Shown here: in pieces, positions 13,738-27,811 of the stretch | Numbering within the stretch: the first letter of the stretch is position 1 | Layout: every line of letters begins with the position of its first letter | Origin: Dermatophagoides farinae | Taxonomy: Eukaryota > Arthropoda > Arachnida > Sarcoptiformes > Pyroglyphidae | Assembly: GCF_024713945.1 (NCBI RefSeq) | Contig: NC_134677.1 | Location: forward strand, 2,359,001 to 2,423,000 | Direction: 5' to 3' | DNA length: 64,000 bases | The notes under the pieces: model-generated | What the model saw: only the letters and a program-made list of their open reading frames with translations | What the model was told of the DNA's origin: nothing | Databases searched by the model: none | Position numbers and translations under genes: made by a program

Positions 13738-15184
13738 ATGTGTTGTCAGTTATTATCATTATATTATTGTCGATGATGATGATTTAGCTTCTGGAACAGA
13801 ATCGTACATTGATAATAATAATAATGATTAGTTTTTTTTCTCTTGTTAGCTAGTAGTTACTATTTTCAGAGATTTTGGAACACACACACACACACAATTT
13901 GAAACACTCGTTTATTCACCTCTGCGACGATGATAATGAATGGCGGTTATTTGTATTCTTTTGCTTGCTCGTTCTCGATTAGTATTCATTATTATTAAAT
14001 TGGTGGTTCTTTTTTTTTAGTAAGGGCTGTAATTAAATCCAAACAAACAACAAGAAATATTATATTAGCGACAAATTAGCACAATCTGAGATACACACAC
14101 ACACACACACAAACAAATACGCAAACGGTATCCATTGTTACAAATAATAACTTCAATTTCATGAAAAAGAAAAATAAAAGATTGACGACAGCTGTTTTTT
14201 TTCATTTCATTTTACTTTTACTCCCCAATAATTATTATTCATTGATCCTTAATTAACAAATGAATTTGTTTTTTCTTCTAATATTTTCCATGCTGGTTGT
14301 TTGATTGACTAGTAGTATTTTTTTTTCTTTTTTGTTTGTTTCAATTAGAGATAATTGATCTCTCGTTTTTTGTTTTGTTTTGACTTCCTGTATGTGTGTG
14401 GATTGTGTGCCGCTGAAAACAGCTGAAAATATTCTGTTGTTGAATTTTTTTTTCAATTTTTAACCAAATTTTGTTTTTCGTTTCTTTTTTTTCTCACAAA
14501 AAACAAACCAATAGACAAATGGCACAACAAATGCATCAAAAAATGCATTTACAACATTTAAGTGGCCGAAATGTTTCAGGCATCCATCATGGCCTTCATC
14601 ATCATCATTCCGCTTTTGGTGGCCATCCTCCTTCTTCTCATCATCATCATCATCATCATAGAAATTCGAGCTTAGGTTTTAATACAACACCTACGTCAAT
14701 TTCATCAACAACATCAAATGGTCATAAAAATTCTTCTCTACATCGTTTCAGTGTAGATGCATTAGCTGGTAATGATTCACATCATCATAGTGATACAACA
14801 AGCTCCAAAGATTATGATATTGATGATGATGATGATGATGATATTCCATTAAATGTCACATCAGATGATGATGATGATGGTATGAGTATAGCAAGCTGGG
14901 ATGAAGATTGTGGTGATATCGATGATGATGACGATGTTGTTGATGATGATATTGATGATCGTGTAAATGATATTCATCATCTTAATCATCATCGTAATAA
15001 TAATGATGATGATGATGAAGATGAAGAAATTGATGTTGGTCCAATAAGTCCTACGGCTGTATCGACAACATCTGAATCAAGTAATCGTGGTAATAATAAT
15101 AATGATAATAGAACATTAGCAATAACAACAACATCAACAAATCCAACAATGTCATTGTCTAATAAACGTCGAAAACGAAATTGA
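7415..15184 (+). CDS. Optix: SIX3/6-class homeobox transcription factor (Optix), 3 coding exons
   Basis: Spliced CDS: 7415-8774, 8936-8993, 14515-15184, stop TGA. It has a SIX domain (about residues 286-409, counted from the first open codon, beginning [16 protein letters not shown]) followed by a homeodomain (about 410-469). The class is set by [40 protein letters not shown] and AAAAKNR, all Six3/6-type rather than Six1/2 or Six4/5. The family makes nuclear DNA-binding factors of eye and anterior brain patterning that often repress with Groucho/TLE. The N-terminal arm is Ser-rich and carries a 14-residue poly-Ala run. The C-terminal arm is His- and Asp-rich. Length is 695 residues from the first open codon, or 492 from the first in-frame ATG (8024), close to fly Optix. 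The true start is unresolved: an in-frame TGA lies at 7412-7414 and the 7415 codon is GTG, so an upstream exon is likely. Confidence 0.93.
8936..8993 (+). CDS. Optix: Optix coding exon 2 (58 nt), homeodomain recognition helix
   Basis: Acceptor ACAG at 8932-8935, then TC completes the Val codon started in exon 1. It encodes [19 protein letters not shown] and ends in CG before the donor GTAAGT at 8994 (phase 2). The WFKNRRQ core is homeodomain helix 3. The preceding intron is 161 nt. The exon is too short to stand out by itself, but both splice sites and the protein match the family exactly. Confidence 0.93.
8994..14514 (+). other. Optix intron 2 (about 5.5 kb)
   Basis: Bounded by GTAAGT and AATAG. 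Contents are homopolymers, GT/CA runs (9478-9497, 10411-10430, 12008-12029, 13686-13735), ATG/ATC and GTT/AAC triplet tracts, and low-complexity open frames without domain content. I see no nested gene. Enhancers could lie here but cannot be recognised by eye. Confidence 0.75.
13686..13735. repeat. (GT)25 microsatellite
   Basis: An uninterrupted 50-nt GT run, the longest dinucleotide tract in the window. It lies in Optix intron 2, about 780 nt before the last exon. Confidence 0.95.
14515..15184 (+). CDS. Optix: Optix coding exon 3, C-terminal arm
   Basis: The acceptor AATAG ends at 14514. The first base A completes CG|A (Arg), giving [15 protein letters not shown], so the frame fits without adjustment. 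It encodes 222 further residues: a Met/Gln/His start, His runs, Ser/Thr-rich linkers, several Asp runs (up to seven) with SDDDDDG and WDEDCGD motifs, Asn repeats, and a basic end KRRKRN before TGA at 15182. No known domain is seen in the tail. The frame is preceded by a 5.5-kb intron. The link to exon 2 rests on phase, orientation and lack of a competing exon. Confidence 0.82.
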
Positions 15185-15209
15185 AATTATAAATTAAAAT
15201 CAATTAATT

Positions 15210-15215
15210 AATAAA
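15210..15215 (+). promoter_or_regulatory. Candidate polyadenylation signal for Optix (AATAAA)
   Basis: AATAAA lies 26 nt after the stop codon. Further copies occur at 15563-15568 and in the AATAAATAAA tract near 15790, just before an A-run. Which one is used cannot be told from sequence this AT-rich. Confidence 0.3.
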
Positions 15216-18200
15216 TCAATCAATCAATCAAATTTTCACATAAATAGAATCTATATTACACACCATTATGACCACAACCATTATTTCTCATTCTTTCGTT
15301 TTTCATCATTATTCTTTCATTTTTTGTGTTTTCCATTATTAAAATCATCTGATGAACTATATATATAAATATAAATATAAATAACTTCCGTTTATGCGCA
15401 ATTTGGCTATTTACAATCATCATGAATCACTTATATGATGTATACTTTCAAAAATGTTGTTTTTTTTTGTCTCTCATCCACACAATTCTGTTATACAATG
15501 CTCATCATTTGTTTCGTTGCCCATATCACATTCATTATATATAGCTATACTTTAATTTGCATAATAAAACTTGATTAACAAACGGAAAAACAAGAATTTT
15601 GTATACAACATAATCACACAATCATACAATTTGTTATCAGTTAATTCAATAATAAGCCATTATCTTCTTTGTCCTTTTTGATTTTTGTTTTCTTAGGCAA
15701 CAAAAATAACAATAACAACAACAACAACAGAAAACCGGTAAATGTTTATATCAAAATTTGTACCATTTTTTATGCGTGTATGTATAATAATAATAAATAA
15801 ATAAATAAATAAAATGAAATCAAAAAAAAAAAAAAAACGCACCCTACCCTAACGATAATGATGAATACTTGATGCTTCTAACTTGTGCACAAATACAAAT
15901 AAAAAACACAAAAACACACGATAACCAAATCAAATATCATTTTTTTCTGTTTAAAATGTCAAAAATTTCATTATTATTCAACAACATTCAATTCTTTTGC
16001 ATAAACATAATACAAAACAAAACAAAACAATAATAAAAAAAAATCAAACAAATTTCAAATTTTATCTCATCATCAATCTATATTGAATTGAATTTATTTT
16101 TGATTTGGATAAATCAATGAATCAATAACGAAAAAAAAACTTTTTGAAAAAATAAGAAAAGATAATGTTATCATTATGTGGACCATTGAGAAAAACAAAT
16201 CATTCAACAACGTCAGTCAGCCTGAAAAGAAAATGTCTCGTCTATGCAGATTGTTGTTATTGTTTTCATTCATTTTTCCATACTGTGTCATTCAATTTGA
16301 TTTGTTCGACAATACAAATTTGAATACAAGATATTGTGTAGGTTAGAAAATGAATGTGGCCATCATCATCAGCATATGAATTTTTTTTCCATTTTTTCCT
16401 GTCTGTGCTCGTCTGATAAACTGGACCATCGTTTGTTGTTGTTTTGAGTAAATTTAATTTCACTATCTATGCATGACAGATTGAATATTGATCCATTTTC
16501 GATCCATTTCAAAAACCACTTGTAAATCACATTTAGGTGATGATCATCCAGGCGATCATCATCATCATCATCATCAAGATCAGATGATTGTCGTTTTTTT
16601 TCCAAGAAAAAATCTTGAATCATTTGTTATTGAAGAGAAGAAAGAAGGGGAAGAAAAAAAAACTTACGATTTTACTTTTTTTCAAGTGGTACCATATATC
16701 AACCAACCAACCAACAACAAAGTTTACAATATATTTTCAAAGTGAAGATCATTGAAGCAAAAAGTGACAAAGTTAGTTCCATATTAACAGTTCCAACAAC
16801 AAATAAACTCTATTCAACCGAAAGGAATGAATAGTGTGTGTGTGTTTGAGTATGTTTTAGCCTTAAGCTTTGAAAGCAGCAACAGCAAAAAAAAAATTCA
16901 AACGAAAAATTTTTTTTTTATTCCAATTGTTCCAAATACAAATTGATCTTTACGATTCTTTTTCACTAAATTTAGTGTGACCTTTTTTTTCATAGCTAAT
17001 TTTTTTTCTAGCAATGTTTATATCTGTTCAAGTGGCGCACGAGTATTCGTGATATGAACCAACCGACCAATCATTCATAGAATTGTGAATCTTGAGAATA
17101 TTTTTTTTTTCTCAAAAAAGATGAAAATGTAAATCTTAATATATAGAATCTGATAATAGTTGGCAGTAGTGGTCTTGTGTATGTGTGTGTGTGTGTGTGT
17201 GTGCGGTTGTGGATTAAATTATCTACATACACACACACTCACAAACAAACAAACTAAAAAAAACGTTCCATCAATTTGTTTCATATGTACTGTGTGTTCC
17301 AAGTGTGAACCAAAATATTATTAACAACATCAGGAAAATGAAAACGACGCATATGGCTTTCTCACCTAAACAATAACGAATTTTTTTTCTATATATTTGT
17401 ACTATATATTGGTACATCCTGGATTTTATTTCATTACGTTTTTTTCGTTTTTTTTTGTTGCTGTTGGTTGTTGAATATCAAATTTTCCATTCCATTTAAC
17501 CTGGATAAATGGTTATATCCACATATATATAGCCTTACGGGCAAAATTCAATTGATTATGATCTTGATAATGGTTATTGGTGTGATGATGATGATGATGA
17601 TGATCATCGAAGCATCAATATCACGATCCATTACCATTGAATTGAATTGAATTGAATATACTCGGTGTTATTGGTCACCCTGAAATGTGGATATCATATA
17701 TTTATTGATGAAAAGAAATTTTAAAAAATGGTACACATTACATATTCAACAATTTTTTTCCATGAAAATTGAGATTCAATGATAGTGGACAAAAAACGAA
17801 AAGTAAAATGAAAAATATGAAAACGAAAAACATATGACCATAAATACAATGCAAAGAGAACGAAAGTCCATTTCACCAAGATTTATTCATTCATTATTAT
17901 CATTAAACACACACACACACATACACACACAAAGAGGCTATATCAATATCGTGCTAATGGCTTTTTTGTGGTTTCTTTCACTATCGGCATATAGAAATCG
18001 TATCTTTTATTTTTATTCACTGAAAAAAAAATCCATATAGATTATATTATTTAACAAGAATGAAACACGAAATTTCAATGTTTATTTTTGTGGTTTTCAA
18101 ATATTGTTCTTCAGAAAGAGAAAAAAAACTTTTTTTTTCTCTGTTCATCATGATTGCGGCAAAATTTGTGTGTGTGTGTATGCATAATAATCACCAATGG

Positions 18201-20043
18201 CGACAAAGGTCAATATGTGTAACACATACTTGTATTTTTTTTTCTGAGACAATACACTATATACGATACATATCAGTTATAAAAGAAAGAGAAAGAGAAA
18301 AAAAACCTAACCGATAACATTACCGTAATAATAGTATCGAGAATTGATCCATTAACGGGTGCTTGATTGATTTCGTTTATTCGGCTACAAACTAATAATA
18401 ACTTTGAAAGCTTAAAAGCTTTGATTAGCCAAGCGTCATTTTTGTTCTGAATATTTTATTTTTTTTCGTTGTTTTGTCTCAGTTTTCTATTCAATTTTTT
18501 TTTGTTTTTCCATTTTTGACTGTTAAATATCAATATCTAGGTTCCAAGAAGATTATATATACATAACGTGTGCATAATCGAAAATCTTTTATATAGACGA
18601 CGACGACGACGACAGATAATCATATACAATACGCCTCAGGTATAATATATGAATATTTTAAGAATTAGTGCCATATATTTGTGGCTTTTAGGGTGATCAA
18701 TTGATTGTCGATCTGTGTTAAAATCAATCAGTGTATTTTGACCAAAAATAACAACATTAACAATAACAAATATTTAAGTCGAATCTTGGGCGCACACACA
18801 TTCACACACACACACACACACAAACGCAACAGACAAGCATCCAAAATGGTATATTTTGTCGTGATTATAATTGCTGTAATCTGTTATTCGATATCATTGA
18901 TGAGGGTTTTGATGGGAAACAAAAAAAATTCTTTCGAACAATTTTTTTGTTCCTTGTCCACCATAATAATGATCAATGATCACCAATCACTTGAACAGAT
19001 TGAATCATTCTCATCATCATCATCAACATCAATATTTCTCAAATAAGTGATTTTCAATGGATGAATGGATGGATTCACTTGCAATCATATCATCAGTTCC
19101 TAATTGATGGAGTTAACGATATATTGACGATGAACAAAGAGAGAAAAAAGATAATGGTCAGCTCTAGTGAAATAATCATCTATCAGCCAACTATTAGTAA
19201 CTAAAATGAATAGACCAATGAACAAAAAAATCGTTATATCCATCATCATGATGACATGACAGGAGATAGACACACTAGACAAATCTGTAATCATTTTCAT
19301 ATAAGCATCTGCAATGTTTCACACACACACACACACACAAATGTACCATAAATATCGAAATTTAATACAAATCAAATCCGTACAACAACAAAAATGTTTC
19401 ATAACTATTTATATATCGCAAACAAAACAAAAAAAATTTGTTTACTCGAATATGAAATTCGTGAAATATTTTTTTTTTCGCGGCTAAAAATCAATATAAA
19501 TGTGGCCAATTTCTTGCCAAATACACATCGTATTTTTATTCAAGTATTGTTATATTGAATATATTTGAATATTGTGTAAAAAAAACCAAATAGAAATAAA
19601 CCCGAATCAAAGCTGTTCAAACAATTTATTGAAATCAGCAGCATAGTCAAGCCAAAAAAAGTAAAAAAAATGACATTAAATGAAAGATAGAGTTGTTTGT
19701 TAATAGCAATTTGGATTCATTTTTTTTTATAGATTTCAAGTGGCCCATTATATATTGCTATCACTTATTTTATTTTTTTTTTTTTTTTTTGCTGGTCAGT
19801 TGGTTAGCCATTTTGCCATCAATTATAACCATATATATAAATGATGATGATGATTGTTGTATCTATATGTGAACCAGCAGCAGCACTTAATCAAATAGTT
19901 CAACCAATCACGAATAAATATTTAGACCAGTAAAAAATATGAATTTCTGTTTGAATTCATAATGGACATCGTGCGAGACTGACAGTATTCATTTTTAACG
20001 ATAATTTTCGACATGAACTTGATTCGTTTATGTGTTGCAGTAA

Positions 20044-20071
20044 TTTTTTTTTTTTTTTTTTTTTTTTTTTT
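20044..20071. repeat. T28 homopolymer
   Basis: Uninterrupted run of 28 T. The length may be unreliable in the assembly. Confidence 0.9.
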
Positions 20072-22635
20072 GATATTTGATTTTCACTAACTGCCATCTC
20101 ATAGAATCATCATGTAATTTACAATAATGATCACTGCATGGACAAGACAAAAATTGGATCTTTATCAACCATAAACCATCTATATACTAAATAATAACAA
20201 TCAATGTATCGATATTTTAACATTTTACCCATTAAAGAAAAAAAAGAAGAAAAAAAAATTCCCGACGCGTCTTCTTTCTATTATTCATCTTTCTTTTCTA
20301 ATCTGACCAATTGAACTAAAGCTATTTACGAATGAATGACGATTTGCGATGACAAAGATAATATGTAGTAGATAAATAAATGTTGGCCACAACTTACAAT
20401 ATGGGTTTTTGTTATTATTCGTTCACCATAAGAAACAGAATACCTGCAGCGTTAGATAAGATATTGTTTGAGTGGTTGAGCTTTACGAATTGACTCATTA
20501 ACACACTCTCATAAATCCACTTAGAAACTCGGTGAAAAAAAAACAAAATCTATTCTTTGTGATTCGAGATCGAACAACGAAAGAATATATGAGAACCAAT
20601 GAGCCAATGAGCCAATATGAACATGGCTATTATCAATACAAATAACAGGACAAGAATTTTTTTTTGTCTGGGAGAAAAGAAAAACAAAGCAAAAAATTCT
20701 TAAAAAAACGTTTTTCAAATTTTATTTTCGACTTCATAATATTGATCATGATTTTAACCACGATTTTATTTATTGTGTTGTTGAAAAATTGAGCATTTCA
20801 AGTCAATGTCAATAACCAGATCGTTTTTTTTCTTATTCATTCATTCTTCAGCTCTCGAATATTCAAAACATAGATAACAATCGAAAATATAACTATAGTG
20901 AATTGAAAAGAGAGAAAAAAAATTTGCACGTGTGCATGTCATGTGATTTTTTTTGTGTCACAATGATAATAATAATATATCGTATTCAAGAAGTGAGAAT
21001 ATTCAAGTGTTTCGAGTGGGAAAATTGTCCAAAATTTTTGTTTGCTTCTTTCATTTTTTTTTTGTTATTCATCATTCAATACGTTGCTTGCTGTATCATC
21101 ATTTTGTAGTGCGCCCAACACACAGACACACACACGCACTTTTTGCACACGTCAATTTTGTTTTTCATTGTGAAACACACACACACACACACACACAGAG
21201 AGAGAAAAAACAAAATTTCCAAATGGATGCGGTTATTTTGGATAGAGAACAAAAAAAAAATAAAATAAAACAAAACTAAAATTACTAGCTTCAAACATTC
21301 AGGTGTGAAATAATTTTTAGTAGCCACAGCCATTTTTCCATTCATTTCGTTGTTTATTGATTGATTTTCAGATTTATTTTTCATTTTTTTTCATCGTTCC
21401 GAAAAAAAATTCATAATAATCGTCAAAATTCGTTTCACCACCACCACCAACACCACCATAATGTCCATAATTTAGAATAGCACCTAAATGCAAGTTTTAT
21501 TTTTGTGTTCACACAATATTGCAATGCGGTAGGTCTGGTGTTTTTTTTCGGTTTATTTTTTGTTCTTTCGAAAAAAAAGATGTTTTCATTTGGTGATTAT
21601 AATCATTATAATTATAGCCACAGATTTATGTTCCATTGTTTTCCATTTGTCTCAAAAACCTACAACTACTACTTTTTTCGGTGAATGCTAATTATTTTTC
21701 AATTGTTTTTTTTTTATTTATTTTCGTGAAAGATTTTTTTTATTATCGAGACACATGTGTAAAAAATTTTTCTGCTTCTGGGATGTGAATGTGAATTGGA
21801 GTGGAAAAATGGAATTATTGGAAAAATTGTTTTTTTTATCAATTTTTATTCACAGATTTTTTTTTCAATTTTTTTCAAACATCCATATATGTTCAATGAG
21901 AACATAATGATTCTATATATCGATGGAAAAATCATCATCATCATCATCATCACCACAACAATTTATTGCTCAATTTTTGTTGTTGTTGTTGTTCAACATA
22001 ACGGCCAATCATCATTTTTGATTTCATCGTTATTCGATTGCAATTGGTCCCAAATTTTTGTATTATTATGTTTGTTGTTATGAAAAAAAAGAATCAAAAC
22101 ATTGGCCAAAAAAAAAAAAATTTATCACTTTATTGCGTGGTGATTATTTAGACACACACACACACACACAGATAGTTTTTTTTCACTATAATAATACAAA
22201 TCGAGGTGATAATGATAATCGTGTGTTCGAGGAAAAAAAAGGGCCAATAGATCAATTGAGATGATGATGATGATAAATGTTACTGTTAGCATCGAAACAA
22301 AATGATGATGATGATGATGATGACCATTTTGTAATTGGATGATTATTCTCCAAAATGTCCATTATTAGTTAGTTTAGTTTATACACGACCACGACTACAT
22401 TATTATTATCATCGTTTGTCCATATTTGATATGAAATTTGATGTTCACATATTTCATGTACACGCGCTTGTTGATTTTTTTTTTGGATCGAAGGCGACAA
22501 ATTGTGTGTGTGTGTGTGTATGTGTGCATGTATGAACACAATAAATTATCATTCGATAGAATAGATCGATCGATCAATCGATCAAAAACGATCGAATAGC
22601 GAATCGGTGAGAAATGTTCATGTTGTTTACGATGG

Positions 22636-22666
<31 letters not shown>
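22636..22666. repeat. (GAT)10 microsatellite
   Basis: GAT/ATG triplet tract, representative of the most frequent repeat family here. The same triplets code the Asp and His runs in the two SIX proteins. Confidence 0.85.
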
Positions 22667-25019
22667 AATGACCAGACACCATGACCGAATAAGAAAAAAA
22701 GATCCAATTGACCATTCATGATGACTGATAGATTTTTCTTTTTCAAATAATTTCGTCAGGACTAGAAAGTTGATTATACAGTATGTTCTCTATATGTATT
22801 CATTCATTCATTCATTTATTTGATTCACACACTCGGGTGATGATTGTCTTTCCGTTTTCCATTCATCATTATTCGATTTGTTCATTCGCTATTTGTCATT
22901 ATGGATGATGATGATAATAATTGAGATCCGTTGTTTTCAAGTTTTTTTTTGTTATTCTATTGTGCGTGTGATTTTCTTTATGTCCACCACACATCTTGTA
23001 GATGTATATGAAAAAACAAAACTAATTAAGACATGATGATGACCTGTGCGACGATGATATATACACAAACACACACAAAAATCCAATCGATTTTTTCCAT
23101 CATTCGATTCATTCATCCGAAAAAATATTTATCAAATCTGAATAATCAAAATTCCAATGAAAAAAATTTTCATTTTCAGTTATCCAATAATCAATTTGAG
23201 ACAATAATCATAATCTTTTTTCTTTTATCGCTCTCTCTCCAATAAAAGGTCAATAACCATACTAGGATGATAGGATTGTTTTTGTTTTGGTTGTATTTGT
23301 TACAAAATCATTGTTAACTCTTTGATAACTTTTGTTATTTTTTTTTATTATCTGTTCATTCATTCATTCATATCAAATTGGTCAATTGGATATGATATGT
23401 GGTGTTTATGGTTGAAAAGATTCACCTGAAAACAGATAGACATAGATAGATAGATAATGAACTCCACTCCGGTGGTCGAGTTGATTCAATTTATTTCACT
23501 TTTTCCAACGCAATCCTTTTGAAAAAATTATTTTAAAGATTTGACCGATTATTCCCAGGTTGTTGTTGTAGTTATGATGATGAAAATAAAAAAAAATTAT
23601 GACCTTTTTTCCTGGCCTTTAGGTATCACATTCACCGTTATTAAACTATATGTCTGTGTGCGTGTGATCTAAAACAAATTTTTCCGAAACAAATGATGAC
23701 CGAGGGCTCGTCATCATTATCTTATTCTTCTCATACAATGAATACCACCGAATGAATATGATAAATGGAATAGAAAGGAAACACCATGCTGTGTATTTGA
23801 CGACTAAATCTGTCAACTTGATTAGAAATTAAATTTTTTTTTATTATTATCATTATTATTTATTGAAAAATTAGTTTCTATAAATCCATCTAACTAACAA
23901 ATTTTTTTTCCTACTATCTCAATGGATATTTTAGTGTCAATGATGATGGCTATATTGTTGAATGCGTGTTAATTTAATTTTCACACATACAAAAAAAAAC
24001 AGTTAGATTTCAATTGTTTTGCCATTGTTCTGTGTATCTGTGTGTGTGTGTGTGTCAAATAGGTCGCCAATCAATCATATAATCATCATCATCATTAATG
24101 TTGTGGGTAGTATTTTCTGTTTTCTTCAATTACTTTTCTCATTCTCTTTTCATCGATAATGAAAAAAATACAAAAATGACATGAACTTTAATTAAGATCT
24201 ATTGTCGAATTTGTTTTGGTTATTTGTCGGCTACCTCCTTCGGTGACAAGCGAATATTATAATATAGATAGAGAAAATATGTATTCACGCGAATCATTTT
24301 CAATGATGATGATGACATTTGCCACATTATTATTGTAGAGTGATATATAAAAAAAAATGAATCAAATATTCTCCATTTCCATTTTCCACACACCATTTGT
24401 TCGGAAAAAAAATACTTGAACTTTGCAATTTCAAACAAACAAGCCAAAAAAAAAACAATTAACCATCAATTGATTTTTGTTCTCTACTCTACGATACATA
24501 TATATTGATCTGATATATACTTGTTAATTTCGACGACGACGACAATGATGATGATGATGATTACTAGTAGAAAGCCGGAAACCAATAAAAGACGAAAATA
24601 GACATAAAGAAAGAGAAGAAAAATGGACCAAATTTAATTATTATCATTATCATGAAATAGATGGAAATAAAACCATTTATCGATCGATGGGAATACTATA
24701 CTTTGTCGCACATCTTCAACAACAACAACAACAATAACCAATCATTTTGTACAAGTAACACGAAAAAAAACTCGTGAATTTTCTCTGCAAATTGTTCACT
24801 ATATGTAGAATGGAAAAAAGAAAATGCATTTATGAATGAAAATCAAATCAAAAAAAAAAATTTCTCTGATAATAAGGCATTTTCTCTCGTATCGATCATT
24901 GGATGTCATGTGTTCATGTGTTGTTATTATTTCAAATTAATACAAAAAATAGATTCCAAAGTTTTTTTCCCTGTTATTGTCTGTCTGCAAATGTATTCAA
25001 TGGCTAAAAAGATTGGATT

Positions 25020-25056
25020 GATCGATAAGATCGATTTGTCGATCAATAAGATCGAT
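25020..25056. repeat. Short tandem repeat of a GATC-rich motif, period 21
   Basis: GATCGATAAGATCGAT (25020-25035) recurs with one change as GATCAATAAGATCGAT (25041-25056). The unit is itself rich in the palindromes GATC and ATCGAT. Confidence 0.7.
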
Positions 25057-26393
25057 CGTATTGAATGGATTGTTAATGGAAATTATTTCATTTTTCATTG
25101 TAAGACAATATGAAATAGGAAGATATAATAAAGATGGTCCACATCATACACATACACACACACATTTATCTTACCCAATATGGTATATTTAATCACATGT
25201 TCATTAATGTCATCATCGTGGATTTAGAAGGCGGTAAGAAAACAATAAAGCAACTTGCGGGTGTTTTTGAATCTGATTTTGAATGAATCCTAAGATGACA
25301 TAATCCCTTTTTCTTGACATATGTTATGTCCATCAAACAATAACCATATTTTCGGGTTTAAAAGATTTGTGGTTGTAGCCAACAACGAAAGAAAAAAAAA
25401 GAAAGAAAATCCTTAAAAAATGAATGAAATGGTCATTCATTTGGTGATGGATGAAAAAGAAAAAATACAGAAAATACCGACAAACGAAAAAAAAGAATCT
25501 CCCTGTTTTTGTTGTTGTTGTTGTTAATGTTGGTCAAAAGAAATTGGCAAGTGTACGAGAACAAAAGATGGAAATTTTCAATGAATAGACACTTCATTGA
25601 TCATCATCATCATCATCATCATTTATCATTTATCATTCTTTTGCAATTCAATAACAAAACAAAACAATTGAAAAAAACGTCAATTGTAATATCAGTTTTT
25701 TTTTCTTTGCAAGTGTTAATAGCAAATTAAGATGTCGTTGATGCATAGCAACAACATCGATCATCATATATGATTGATATTTGGTATATATCGACGATGA
25801 AGATATATGATCGACATGATGAGAATGATAATAATAATAAAAAAATATATCAGGTCATCAAATGAAAGTTTCATCATTTTTATTCATACAAAATAAATGC
25901 AACAAAGAAGAATGTGAAAAAACACAGTGTCGTCCAAAACGATTAACTTTTTTTCTGATCAAAAAGGTGGTAGATAATGATGATTATTTTTCTTTTGGCG
26001 GCCGCCTATTGTCTTCAAAATAACTTGTACAGTGTGTTCTCATTACAATCGATGATGATGATGATGATGATTATGGATCGATCAATGATTGATTACACAA
26101 TAGATGGCCAATAATACTTGGGAAAAAATACAAAATATATCGAGCTCTCCATTCAATGAAAACAAGACAAATCGACTTTATAACAAAAGATTCCAAATTG
26201 ACAATGATGAGAATTGTGAATGTGAATATGAATGTAGAAGTAGAAGAAGAAGGCGAAAATGCAACAATAAAATGAATTTTTTTCAGATCATCAACACAAT
26301 TTAAATCGATGTAATTATAAAATGAGATGAAAATGCATTGAAAAGAAAAAGAATCTAAACAACAACAAAAAAAATAATTTGTCGATTTAAATC

Positions 26394-26420
26394 GTTGTTG
26401 TTGTTGTTGTTGTTGTTGTT
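26394..26420. repeat. (GTT)9 microsatellite
   Basis: Uninterrupted GTT triplet tract, representative of the many GTT/AAC tracts in the window. Confidence 0.9.
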
Positions 26421-26891
26421 TTTGTATATGAGTAAAGAAATGAAGAAAACGAACAAAATTAGATCAAACTTTATTCATTATCACACACACACACATAAAT
26501 AACAATATTATTTTTGCGATAATAATAAAAGTTTTTTGGAACACACACACACACACACAAGAATTTTGTAATGATTATATTGGCTATATTGAAATTGTTG
26601 TCGCTGTTGCTGTTGTGTGTGTGTATATGTATATGTGTGAAAAACGGGAAAAAATCGATCGGAAAGAACAAATCAAAGTGGCGACAAAACAACAACATAA
26701 ATCCTGTTTTTATTTTTCATCAATTTCTGGTTCTGGTATTTTTGATGTGTGTGCAAAGTGTATTTGTGTGTTCATATGATGAACAAATTTCACAATTCGT
26801 AGGTCATCATCATCATCAACATTATGTGGCTATTAACAGCCATCATTTGATGTATTTTTTCCGATTTTTTTTTCACTTCAGCTTGTATGTA

Positions 26892-26924
<33 letters not shown>

Positions 26925-27779
26925 TCTGTATGAAAAATTCTCCATATTGGTATAGACCCCAGAAGAAGTAATTTCAATGAATGCTGTTGGTAAATTGAAT
27001 TTCAACTAATTTCTCTTCTTCACCAAAAAAAAAAAAAATTTTTTTTCTTTTTTTTTTCTCGTATATAATGTGTATGCCTATGTGTTTGTTTGTATGTGTC
27101 AACCAGACTTTTTGACAGGGACCATTAACAACATTGTGTTGTCATTGCCATTTACGGACGCCATAATGTTACACACACACACACACTGTGTAATATTATT
27201 TTGTACATTTTTTGTTGTTGTTGTTGTTGTTGTTGATTATGATGATGGCTACTACATCCTATCTACGATTATTATTATTACTAAATATTTTTCCTATCTA
27301 TCTATCCATTCAACTATTTCTATTAGTCAAAATGAAGTAATAAAATAAATTTGATTGGTTGAGATCACATTGGTACAAGAACAACAACACACCATCAAAG
27401 AATTCAGTCACTGTATGTATTGTATTCTACATGTATTGTGAATTCAGTAAAGTAACTGGAGACGAATGAAAAAAAAATGAAATTAGTTCAAAAAAAAAAA
27501 AAAATAATAATAATAATAAAATAGAATGGAATAGAATGATGAGTGAATGAGATAGAGATATGAGATGAAAAATGATTTCAACAAAATTACATACAGTTGT
27601 CATATTATTTGTATAATAATTTGAATGAATGAATAAATGAATGAACAAAGACAATTGTGTGCTAAAGACATCTATGGAGAGAAAAAAAACCTGAAACACT
27701 AGCCAGAAAAAAAATCATGATGACAATAGTGAAAATTGGTAGTGTACCTTATAACGATGATGATGATGATGGTCCATTT

Positions 27780-27781
<2 letters not shown>

Positions 27782-27810
<29 letters not shown>
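27782..27810. repeat. (TC)14 microsatellite
   Basis: Uninterrupted alternating TC run in the Optix-cystatin intergenic block. Confidence 0.95.

Positions 27811-27811
<1 letters not shown>

Noticed and set aside
15835-15856. ACCCTACCCTAACG, telomere-like
   Set aside because: Only two imperfect units, next to an A-run in the Optix 3' flank; no tandem array.
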